Positions 32,680 through 42,558 of a stretch of 45,636 nt of DNA are shown in pieces. The notes under the pieces were generated by a model. It was not told the origin of the DNA, searched no databases, and saw only the letters and a program-made list of their open reading frames with translations. Position numbers and translations under genes: made by a program. The stretch is taken from NCBI GenBank assembly GCA_003427395.1, contig BFEA01001177.1, forward strand, positions 89,086-134,721, in the 5' to 3' direction. Each line of letters starts with the position of its first letter. The first letter of the stretch is position 1. The stretch comes from Chara braunii (Eukaryota; Streptophyta; Charophyceae; Charales; Characeae).

Positions 32680-33760
32680 ATCGAGTCCGACACGACGACC
32701 GTCGTGTTCGACACGATGACCGTTGTGTTCGACACGATGACGGTTGCGCGCGGGCGTGTACGCCACGTGATGAACATGACCCCACCGTCGTGTTCAATCC
32801 GATGATGGTCGTTGTCATCGAGTGGAACACGACCATGGTGGCACCCCCCGACCTCACCGTCGTGTTCAACCCGATGACGGTCGCTGTCATCGTGTCGAGC
32901 ATGACTGCAGTAGCACCCCGCAACCCCACCATCGTGTTCAACCCGATGACGGCCGCTGTCACCGTGTCAACACGACCGCAGTGGCACCCCATGACCTCAC
33001 CATCATGTTCTACCCGATGACGATCGCTGTCATCGTGTCGTACATAACAGAGGTGGCTGTCCACAACCCAAGAAGTTGTATCAATAAGTTATAGAGAATA
33101 AGTTACATATAAAATCAGTTATATTTATTTGTAGAGTTAGATTGACGTATATTTGTTCAATGCGGTGACGGTCAAGTGCGGGCATGTACAGCACGCTCTT
33201 AACATGACCCCACCGTCGTGTTCAACCTGCTGACGGTCGCTTTCATCGTGTCGAACACGACCGCGGTGGCACCCCTCGACCCCGCCGCCGTGCTCAACCT
33301 GTGACGGTCGCTGTCCTCGTGTCGAAAGCGACAGCATTTCGTCTTCAATATGATGACGCTCGAGCGAGGGCATGTACACCACGTGCTGAACACGACCGCG
33401 TCGTCGTGTTCAACACGATGACGAACGTTGTCATCGTGTTGAACACGACAGAGGTGGCACACCCCGACCCCGCCGTTGTGTTCGATGCAATGACGGTCAC
33501 TCTTGTAGTCGCCGTGCCGGTGGTAATGTTCAACATGCGACGGTCGAACGTGGACATTATCGCCACCAAAGCACCGTCGCGTTCAACAAGCAGGCGGTCA
33601 CTCATCGTCATCTTCAACACGACGGTGGTGGACATGAGCGCGCTGTCGAGAGAATACGGTGATGGTGGATCTCGCCGTGTGCGCCTGTCGTGTTGTGTAG
33701 TGCGATGATGCGCCGTCGTGTTGGGCACGACCGCGGCGGGAGATCATCGCGTTCAACATG
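32680..33760. repeat. ~75-bp tandem repeat built on TCGTGT-NNN-ACACGA palindromes
   Basis: Repeating phrases CACCGTCGTGTTCAAC, CCGATGACGGTCGC, GTCATCGTGTCGAACACGA and GTGGCACCCC occur in about 12 degenerate units. They are interrupted by AT-rich DNA at 33075-33165. The core is a hairpin with 6-bp arms. Frames through it are artefacts. Confidence 0.9.
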
Positions 33761-33845
33761 ACAGCCAGTCGCCGTGTCTCTCGTGCATCGCTTCTGTTGA
33801 AGACTGTACTTTTTTTCGCATTCACGGGCCTTACATCGGTAGTGT

Positions 33846-36741
33846 ATGGCTAGCAGTGGCGGCGCTGAACCACATGTGTTGCACTCTACATATACCGCAT
33901 GTGATCCATCTAGCTGCGAATTTATTACTGATATGTATGTCTTGTGTCAGTGGTCCACTCTTTTGTCATCGTTGAAACGTTTTAAATGGCTTGTGGCATC
34001 TGATATACTTCCTAGTGATGAGCTTCCTCCCATGGACCTGCCAATATTTTCGCAAGACGTTCAAATAGCTCCAAAATCTCCTAATCATAAAAGGTCCCCG
34101 ATGGCTGTGTGTGAAGAAACCACATGCGAAAGTGCATCTCCAGCCTTGGGCGGGCCAGTGAAAACCTCTGATGCAGAAGGTTCGGAAGGTCAGGGTAGGG
34201 CCGCGTCCGGTGACAGGAACACATCCGATGTAGATCGTATCATGTGGGTGCCGAGAAGTTCGCTACAAGATTTCGAGAGCACAGGCCTTCTGTTTGGCGA
34301 GAGTGATGAAGATGGTTCGGAATCTGGTGCTTCAATGACATCTGACGCCAACAATTCTCCAGACAAAATTGATCATCCACAACCTTGCGATGATGATGGA
34401 ACTGACCACTACTGTCCCAACGGTATGGAGAGTTCTGATGTCATTTATGATTTTGATGACATTTTCCCCAAACGTTTGTCGTCGGAGAAGCGTCCTTATA
34501 CTTTCCGTGTCATAATGCCTCGGTCAAAGAAGATTCTGCAAACAGTTCACAGAAAGCTCACCAAAAAAGCATTGGCGAGTGTGCGCGGACAAGTTTGTTG
34601 TAAACAAGATTGTTGCGCTCGCATGACCATGGAAGACATCTAAGTTGTTCGGAGTGCATATTACTGTAAGGATCACAAAAGTAGAGATGCATGGTGGGTT
34701 GAAAAGTTAAAGAGGTTCACCTTTGTGCAAGATGAGAAAGAGATTGTGCAACCTATTGTGGGGAAAAGAAAGGTGTGCATTAGTGCATGGTGTTTCACAT
34801 TGGGTGTGTGCAGGAATAAATTTTTGAAAAAGAGAGTGAATTTGTCAAACGGTTACATTATGCCGGAGCATGGCAGCACTTGACTCAGACACACATTTGC
34901 AACATATGTGACGATGTTCGGCAAACTGAGCTCCTTTGTGCGTGACAATGAAAATTCCATGCCCGATGACATGAGGATCAAAGATGGAGAATCACGAGTG
35001 GTTTTGAGATTGCCTGCTTGCTATAACAAGGTTGACATTTATAAGTTGTTGAAGTCACAATTTGACAACCTGGGTGTCCCTTCTGTTTCTCTCCAAGTTT
35101 TTTATAACATGTGGAGAACACACTTCTGGCATGTGAAATTCCATTAAGTTGATCAAAACTTTGTGAAATGCGAGAAGTGTGTTGAGTTCAAAGAATCTAT
35201 CAATTCTGCAAAGTTCGTACGTGTCCGTGATTATTTCGTTTCGGAACACGACAAACACTTGGACTTGCAACTCCAACACCGTGCTGCTTATGAGGTGTGG
35301 AAGGATGAGTCGAAGAGATCAGGTTCCAACAGTTTATGCATCATTATTGACGGTATGGACCCAAGCAAGACGAGTATTTCACACTTTCGCGGAGAAAACA
35401 AGTCGAAGGCATTTGCGAATATTCCAATGATGAAAATAAATTTAACAGCTATTATCGCACACGGCCGTTCACCATCAGTGCATGTTTTTACATGGTACCC
35501 TTTGCTATCCACATGATTCCAATGTGGTGGTGTCATCCGTTATGAAAGTTCTACGTGATATACAGGCAACAAGCGAGTTACCTTCTAAATTGAGGATACA
35601 AGTCGACAACTGCTGGAGAGAAAACAAAAACAAATACGTTTTGTCTTTGGCCACAACTTTGGTGAAATTTAGCTTCTTAAAAAAAGTCGAATTCGGTTTT
35701 ATGTTGGTAGGACATACACATACAGACGTTGATGCCACTTTCAGTCATTTCTCTCGCAAATTGAAAATGCACGATGCTTATATTATGCTCGACCTGTTCA
35801 AACTCGTTGCCAGTTCCCAAAACGAGCGTCCTTTGTGCACATTCATGGATGAAATTGCTGACTGACGGGGAGTTGTTAAGCCCTTCCTGGTTAACAGACT
35901 GACCGGTCATATAAAGCCACATTTATTTAGGTTTTATATGGCGGATGACAATCATGTGTTCCAGTGGAAAGAGTATTGCACTTCTCCGCATTGGTCTTCT
36001 CCGGTCCATTGCTTTAAACGAGATGAAAATAAAGCATATGCTGGACCCGAATGACTATTCGAGCCTTCATCTATTCTCCCGTCACTTGTTCGACCTGTTA
36101 TAAAAACATCACGTGGTCAACGCGCTAAGGATAAGAATTCGGATTTCAAATCAGGAATTAAAGGCGTGAAGACGTTTGTTGAGTGGTTAGAAAACAAGTG
36201 GCACGAGTGGTTGGGAATGAAAGATGAGGTTAGCTTCTCAAAGGAGAGTGCTATTTCACACTGGAAAACTTTCCTAGACACAATCGAGCAAAATTATGGG
36301 TCTGGCTTTGCGAAAACATCACTGAAGGCTGGCTTTTGGCCCTCGCGGGATAGAATTACGAAGGACGATGCTGAGGATATTGATATTGCTTTCCTCTTGC
36401 AGAGCAATAAGAATAAGGAGTCGTTGTTTGTTGGGCCAACCAATGAGCGTCCAAAAGCAGAGCTCGACCCGATTGTGGATGTCGAAAAGGGTCAATTCGT
36501 TCTCTTGCGTACTTCGCAAGATGATATCGATCAGGGAGTTCCCGTGTGGATGGGTAGAGTTATTTCTAATATTGACAACGACAGGAAGTCGCCTGCTTTC
36601 AATCATGTTCTTATTGAATATTGGGTGCCACAACTTGTCGTTAAAAGTCTTTCTCTGCAATATGCAAATGCATGGAATAAGATATGGAAGAAGGACAGCA
36701 CAACAGCACAGCAGTGGCAGCACGTGAACTGTGTTTTGTGA
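33846..36741 (+). pseudogene. DUF7869-type putative transposase, decayed
   Basis: Reads in one frame from 33846 (or from an acceptor-like GTGTCAG at 33950) with stops at 34641 (TAA), about 34881 (TGA) and 35145 (TAA). After a frameshift near 35500 it continues with stops at about 35863 and 36050. An acidic N-terminus comes first, then a Cys cluster (CCKQDCCARM) and GKRKVCISAWCFTLGV. The core carries IDGMDPSKTSISHF (35349), VDNCWRENKN (35604) and VGHTHTDVDATFSHFSRKL (35710). This DNCWRENKN plus VGHTHxDxD pair is the DUF7869 signature. The spaced acids resemble an RNase H-fold transposase triad, which is inference. It is probably the mobility gene of the surrounding element. Confidence 0.85.
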
Positions 36742-36941
36742 GTTGGTCATCAAGGACGTTGCATTTGGAAAATGGAGTGCACATTCCCAAATCGGTTAGA
36801 GAGAAAGCCTTGCTATGTCTTTCACTTCCAGATGATGAAGACCAATAGGATAAGTCGCTGAGAAGGCCTCATTTCGTGCGTGTTGGTGTACCATTTACTT
36901 GTCATTGAGCTTCCATTCATATATAGTTAAACTATGTATAA

Positions 36942-37607
36942 TTGGCTTGCCTTTTACTGCTTCTGTATTTCATGTGTTGCAGAATGGTTCATTCAACGAC
37001 TGGATGGTCGCCAAGCAATATGGTGTGGGGCAGAAATGTTTGGCATGATATGGGGTCTATCTTTTTCACACCTGAAGAGGTTTTCGAGGGTGCAGTACTC
37101 AGTGTCAGAGGTGTGGATGTCGCACCGGATTGCTGGGAGCATTATCCTCGACAATGTTTGTATATTTGTGGTCGTAGGTGTTGTGGAACAAGAGAATATC
37201 CGCGAGAAGTGCTCGCACCGTATTCAGAATTGTACTATTCAACATTGAAGTTCTACCACAACGACTTCAAGGTTATGATCTTGTACAGTGCAGCGTCAAG
37301 TATCCAAGGGCGCTGCAAACTTTCTTTTCTTATTCATAACGATTATTCTACAAGTGCAAACATATCCAATGCACATGACATCGACGGACGAAGACGAGAA
37401 GCATTTGGAAGGAGGATCATGGACCAACCGTCGCTCAAAGCACTCGTGGATGGGCTCGTGGACACAGCGATTACATATTTACGAAGTCTTCTATTGCGAG
37501 AGTATGAAGTCATAGAAACTTATGTAAAGTACAAGGACCCCACGTTCGATGAGCACAATGAGACGAGCACTGTAGAAGATTGGACAATTCACATGAGGAG
37601 AGCGTGA
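36942..37607 (+). CDS. Downstream exon or ORF of the DUF7869-type gene
   Basis: An open frame of 221 codons. The likely exon starts after the acceptor TGTGTTGCAG at about 36982, giving NMVWGRNVWHDMGSIFFTPE, HYPRQCLYICGRRC, SLKALVDGLVDTAITYLRSL and a stop at 37607. No function is recognised. The intervening 36742-36980 has a T-rich stretch before the acceptor, consistent with an intron. It may be the C-terminal exon of the putative transposase or a separate small gene. Confidence 0.5.
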   Translation: MACLLLLLYFMCCRMVHSTTGWSPSNMVWGRNVWHDMGSIFFTPEEVFEGAVLSVRGVDVAPDCWEHYPRQCLYICGRRCCGTREYPREVLAPYSELYYSTLKFYHNDFKVMILYSAASSIQGRCKLSFLIHNDYSTSANISNAHDIDGRRREAFGRRIMDQPSLKALVDGLVDTAITYLRSLLLREYEVIETYVKYKDPTFDEHNETSTVEDWTIHMRRA

Positions 37608-38125
37608 ATATGTCCATTACGTATTTAGATCTGATTCAAGTAGCATTAGAATATCGTAACGATTTGAATGTTATCTAGCACTGCATAGAAGTTGATTTCA
37701 ATTATAGTCAACTTTGACGAAGATTTTGACAATGTGTAATTTTAAGAGTTCATAGAGTTTGACGCACCATTGAGCTGATGTAAATGGCACTGCTTTGCTT
37801 TTAACATAATTGTCAATGGACTTTTGCATTAAATTTTCCTTCCACGGTCTCCATATGATGGGTGTTCTTATAGTTTTGAAGCAACTTAAGGTCTAAGACT
37901 TGGACTTTGGAGAGCTGCTCTTTGTTTGAATGTGTCAAGGGTTTTACAAATTTCGCAATTCTTTCCTTCGCATACGATGTCATTTTTTTTCGTTTATATT
38001 CTAATCATTTGGACAGTTTTCTGCTCCAGGTTTACATTGTGCCGGAATATTAAAATCCTATTTTTTTTGTTCTACAATTTACCTTTTGTTTGGTAACTTC
38101 ATTAATTTCATTATGTTCACTTTTT
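37608..38125. other. 3' subterminal AT-rich DNA, no gene
   Basis: AT-rich with no coding frame. Probably the 3' untranslated and subterminal region of the nested element. Confidence 0.6.
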
Positions 38126-38153
38126 ACAAAACAGTTCATTTTTAACGAAAACG
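38126..38153 (-). repeat. Right terminal inverted repeat of the 17.7-kb element
   Basis: Its reverse complement starts GGCGTTTTCGTTAAAAATGA and pairs with 20418-20446. Confidence 0.7.
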
Positions 38154-38173
38154 CCGTTGAAGCTACAGGTCAC

Positions 38174-39739
38174 TCACTCCTTCGACAGAATTTCCACTTG
38201 TCCGTATCGCGGTCCGCTCTCCTCCTTCGGCTCGCTCCACAGAATCACCTCCTCGCTCTTGAGGACCTTCTCGGGTCGGTGCAGTCGTGTGAACCCGTCA
38301 GCATTCCCGTGCTTCTCGTGCTTCCGATGACGGATGTCAAAGTCCATGCTCTGTAGCACCGTTGCCCACCTCCCGATCATTCCTAAGTAATCCTTGGATT
38401 TCTTCAAGGCTAATAATGGCTCATGGTCAGTGACCAGTGTAAACTTTTGNCNATACAAATAGGATCNAAAGTGACTGATTCCCCACAGAGCCGCATAGCA
38501 TTCTCCTGTCGGGGCGGCGTAGTTGCGTTTGCAGGCAGGCACCGACTTAGACGGGTATTCTACCACGCATTCGAGTCCGTCGGGTCCTACCTGGGCCAAG
38601 ATCGTTGAGATTACCTCCGGCTTCCAGTCCATGATGAGGACAAAAGGCTTTGCAGGATCCGGTCTTATAAGGACCGAAACCAAAATGAGGGTTGCCTTGA
38701 GTTTTGAGAACGCTTGATCACACTCTGGCGTCCGGATCAACGATTGATCCTTTTTCAGCAGATTCGTGAGGGGACCCGCAATAGCCGCGAAGCCCTTGAT
38801 AAACCTTCGGTAGTACGAGGCCAGGCCCAGAAAGGCGCAAACTTGTGTGATAGTCGTGGGCACAAACGCGTCTCTCACTGCTGCCACCTCTTGTGGTTCC
38901 GGTCTGAGCCCCTGGTCTGTCACCACGTGTCCCAGGAAGGAAATGGTGGTGAGAAAGAACTGACATTTCTCAAGCGCCACCTTGAAATCGGCATCTCTCA
39001 ATGCATGCAGCGTTCATTCGATGTGCTGCACATGCTCTTCGTAGGAAATTGAATACACCAAAATATCATCCATGTACACAATCACACAATAATTGATGAC
39101 GCTCTGTGCCTGTCATGTCTTCCGCACAAAGTTCTGTAAAGCCATATTCATGGCTCGCTGGAATGTTGCTGGAGCATTGCAAATGCCCATTGGATATCGA
39201 ACCCATTGCCAAGTACCTTCGAACAACACAAACGTCATTTTCGGTCGATCCTCCTCTCGAACAAGAAGATGATGAAACCCATGTTGAACATCAAACTTAC
39301 TGAAAAATCGAGCACTCCCAATCGCATCTAACAACTCATCAATTTGTGGAAGGGGATACACATCTTTGACCGTGATATCATTCAACTTTCGATAATCGAT
39401 GCATATGCGAATCCCTCTAGCCTTTTTGGGCACTATTACCACAGGAAACGACCACGGTCCTATAGCGGGTTCGATCCATCCATTAGCTTCGAATTCCTTG
39501 ATCCGCTGAAACGCGGTCGCCCTTTGGGCTGGCGAGTATCAGTAAGGAACGCAGCTAATCGGTGGATGATCCCCCGTAAGGACAGCATGCTCAATCACAT
39601 TAGACAACCCAATATCGTTATCGCACACACTCAATACCTCTACGTACCCATTCAAGACGTTAATTAGTGATTGTCGGAATTCCAGGGGGACATGATTGGG
39701 CAGAGTGATATTCGGTCGATCGGGTATCTCAAGAGGCAT
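38174..39739 (-). pseudogene. Reverse transcriptase and RNase H (pol), decayed
   Basis: One frame from 39739 to 38174 is broken by stops at 39539, 39113 (TGA) and about 39014 (TGA). RT landmarks: EHAVLTGDHPPI near the start, VVIVPKKARGIRICIDYRKL, FFSKFDVQHGFHHLLV (first catalytic Asp), PMGICNAPATFQRAM, and VYMDDILVYS at 39065-39076 with both catalytic Asp. The connection and RNase H follow: FLGHVVTDQGLRPEP, LIMDWKPEVISTILAQ, TGECYAALWGISHF and LVTDHEPLLALKKS, ending HGNADGFTRL. The catalytic residues survive while the frame does not. It copies retrotransposon RNA into cDNA in intact relatives. A stop (TGA, 38174) comes about 20 bp before the nested insertion. Confidence 0.93.
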
Positions 39740-40836
39740 ATCATATGTCGGTCATGGACGCTAGAGAAGATAGAGTTGCTGGTGCGGACTGAAAATACAG
39801 CCGCGAGCATCTGGGATTCAGCGGGGCTAATCATCTCGGTCTCTTTAACTTCAACGTCAGCATCTGAATCAGTCGTGGTTTCTCCCACAGTAAGTCCTGT
39901 TAAACTGGCCATTTCCTACATTAGATCGGGCACATCGTCGACAGGAGCTTCAGCTTCTTGTTTAATGAGAGCGAGAGTCGCTCATGTCGTAAGCAGTGAC
40001 CTTGGAGGGGAAACAAACACATCCAGGTATGGTTTCGCCTGTTGATAGCGTGCTCGACGGGAAAGCGTTCCCTCGTATAAAGTGCGAGGGGGTTCCAAAT
40101 CGTCTGCCAGGTCCCATATTTGTAAGATCGGTTCTCCGAGAAAGGTCGAGGGACTGACCTGGGTTTACATAGGTGTGAGCGCGCTGTCTTCCAGACTCTA
40201 GTGGAAGGTTCGGGCGGCTCTGGGAACCATCCGAAACTCCTCGGGGGTTTCGTGCTCGAAAAGTTCGACCAAGTGTTTCCATTCACTCTCGCTAGGCATC
40301 TCTTCTTCACACTCCTGTTCTTCGAATCCGCTACTATTATCCGGGGATGAAAATTCATCGTGATCGGGGCCTTGAATCATTCCTATCCGAGCAGGATTAG
40401 GATTCCTTTTCACTGTGCGGGTTGAAATCCGCAACGGAACCGTATGAGGCATTCCTCCTGTTTGTGTGAGCACCAAATGTTTGGAATCAAAATGCAAGCG
40501 GGCACCTACCGCCATCGCCCAAGGCAGTCCTAACAATACCGAATATTAGTGCACATCTATGACTAAAGCGTTAACGAGGACGTGCACTCGTCCAACTTTC
40601 ACGACCACATTCTCAATGATTCCTACAATATTCATTGCTTCCTCGTCGGCAGAGACGTAATGTTCTTTGCCAGATTGAGGGAGAATCGAATTGAGTCGTC
40701 CCTTCTCTTTACCGTGTCTAATGATATAGCGACCGCAGACGAGCCGGTATCGATGATAGCGTTAAAAGGTTTGCCCCATACTTCACAATCACATTCCGCG
40801 CTTTTTCACAATACTGGTCGAGCTCGCACAAAATGA
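39664..40836 (-). pseudogene. Retropepsin-like protease and linker (frameshifted)
   Basis: Protease hallmarks lie on changing frames. DTGSSAVAIS (DTGS codons at 40740-40751) is the aspartic protease active site. LGLPWAMAVGARLHFDS from 40533 is the C-terminal flap and strand typical of retropepsins. An acidic linker (EEQECEEEMPSESEW) and the N-terminal lead of RT follow on yet another frame (ORF at 39912-39664). At least three frame changes and one stop separate the parts. It would cleave the Gag-Pol polyprotein. Confidence 0.75.
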
Positions 40837-42464
40837 TATTCTCTACTAAAGAAATCTTGGCTACTCGCGTTGCTTCGGGTTCAGCGATTTCGGGTTCAGG
40901 CGGTGCCACATCCTCCGCTTCATCTTCCTTCTTCTTTTTCAACATTTGTTGTTTGCGCTGGTATGTAAAGCGTTTTTGATTCTTCTGACATTGTTGCAGC
41001 AGCTTGTTATTCGCTGCTTCGGATATGGTGAGCAAATGCCCCACTGGGACCGGAACGCGAATGTCCAACTGCTTAAGCATTCGTAGTACATCGATTTCTC
41101 CCGTTCGAAACTGTGGTCCGGGGTTAGATTCGCGCTCGACCCATTCAAGATNGTCCTTGGCNGGTCGGANTGCTCCGATCATTCCGGCGAGATGAAGGTA
41201 TTCGAGTGGATCAACCACGTCAGCANCATCGGAAGAAGAAGTTTCCGAGGTCGNTGCAATTGNCATTGAGGGGGAAGGTTGCTCATGGGCATACNCAACG
41301 ATCTCCTCGCTTCGGGCCGTATCCATTAGTGCGGCCACTCGTCCTTGATTCAGAGCTACGGGGGCTGCGGCAGGTGGGGGTTGATTTCGTTTCGGCTGCG
41401 GGCAGTCCCGAGCAAAATGCCCGGGCTGTTTGCAATTATAACCCTCGATTTTCCCTGCCAGATTGGCTGTGTGAGGGAACTGTTGTGCATGTCCGGGTGC
41501 AGGCGGAGCAGGCAAAAGTGGGAATGATGCAGGAGTAGGACGAGCAGGAGCCGGGTTGGGCTTAATTAGTCGGCTCATTATCTGTTCCAATCGATCCATG
41601 CGAGCCGCCTGCATTTACACCAAGTTGCTCATCCATGGTGGTAGGTGTATGGATCATCTGTGCCAAGTGCATGTTTGTTATGGCCATAGGGGAGGAATCC
41701 TGGGAGCTTCTGGGTCTAACCGTTGCTTCATGTTGATTCATTAAGAGAGTCGGAGGAGGGGGAGAAGGAACTGATGGAATATCAGAGGCAGTTCCCCCGG
41801 GAAGGTCATAATCAAGCCGAGGGTAGAATCGTTCCACCGCTCGCAACCACCATCGTCGTTTCGCCGCTACATCCTGAATCGTGTCCGTAATGTTTTCGTC
41901 TCCCTGACTGATATATTTCTTGGTATCCGTCAGGTCTAACTCAAGTGCCTTAGCGATGATAGCGGATAGCTGGTGCGTTTTAGGGGGGACCTTTTTCTGC
42001 AGCTTACCTTTTAACGTCGGACTTCGTAGATGATCGATGAACAAATCTCGGACGGACTTTTCATCTCGCCCTGATTTGTCTAACGTAGTTTGGAATCGAT
42101 CCACGAAGTCAGGCAGCAATTCCCGTGGTGCTTGCGGTCGAGTCTTGAGGACATACCAGGCGGGATCTTTACTGACCGTATCAAATCGAACCAGGAAGGC
42201 TTGCTTAAAGGTGTTCCAATCTACCCACGTGTGTTTCCTAAACCAATCATGCGCTGTGTTGCTAAGCAGCAAGGTGAGGACGTGGGGGAGATCTNCTGCG
42301 CCATACCCTTGAGCTTCGACGGCTTCCAACCAAGCTTCGGGGTGGGTGTGATTAGGAAAGAAAGGAAAAGGAGCGGGAATACTAACAATCACCCTNGGAG
42401 GAGCTACGTTACCGTCACNNATTGGCANNGCNGGTCTAACTGCACCAAATCTAGATTTGGTCAC
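40718..42464 (-). pseudogene. gag: gag (capsid and zinc knuckle), one frameshift
   Basis: Starts at ATG 42464, about 80 bp after the PBS. The capsid-like retrotrans_gag region has PEAWLEAVEAQGYG, HDWFRKHTWVDWNTFKQAFL, RFDTVSKDPAWYVL and LLPDFVDRFQTTLDKSG. A one-base shift near 41618 moves the frame to QAARMDRLEQIMSRL. The nucleocapsid knuckle reads NCKQPGHFARDC, but the first Cys of the CCHC set is replaced by Gly (GGT at about 41441), so zinc binding is damaged. The C-terminus has a Lys/Glu-rich coil and runs into the protease. Single Ns at 41152-41295 and 42295-42466 obscure some residues. Gag would form the cytoplasmic particle packaging the RNA. Confidence 0.85.
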
Positions 42465-42545
42465 TNGGCGATCTCGACGAGCAGGTTGAGGACTCCTTCT
42501 ACCTCTCGCCAGCTCGACTTACTATCATCAGAACTGACACGTGTC

Positions 42546-42558
42546 GGCTCCGATACCA
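42546..42558 (-). promoter_or_regulatory. Primer binding site, initiator-Met tRNA type
   Basis: Minus strand reads TGGTATCGGAGCC, 12 of 13 with the common plant TGGTATCAGAGCC. It directly follows the 5' LTR edge. Confidence 0.8.

Larger units (their letters stand above)
20418..38153. mobile_element. 17.7-kb DNA-transposon-like element with Ulp1 and DUF7869-type genes
   Basis: It interrupts pol between RNase H (ending 38174) and integrase (from 20360). Its ends are imperfect inverted repeats beginning GGYGTTTTCGTTAWAAR. Inside are two outward-directed gene blocks: leftward, a giant ParB-like/Ulp1 gene (28163 to 20777), and rightward, a DUF7869-type gene (33846 to 37607). A third decayed ORF (29490-30302) and three palindrome arrays lie between. 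No target duplication is obvious at the ends (GCGAGGAAT left, GTTGAAGCT right), so an end may be rearranged. Ulp1 proteases are known passengers in Mutator-like and KDZ elements. The pairing with DUF7869 is not one I can name. Confidence 0.7.
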
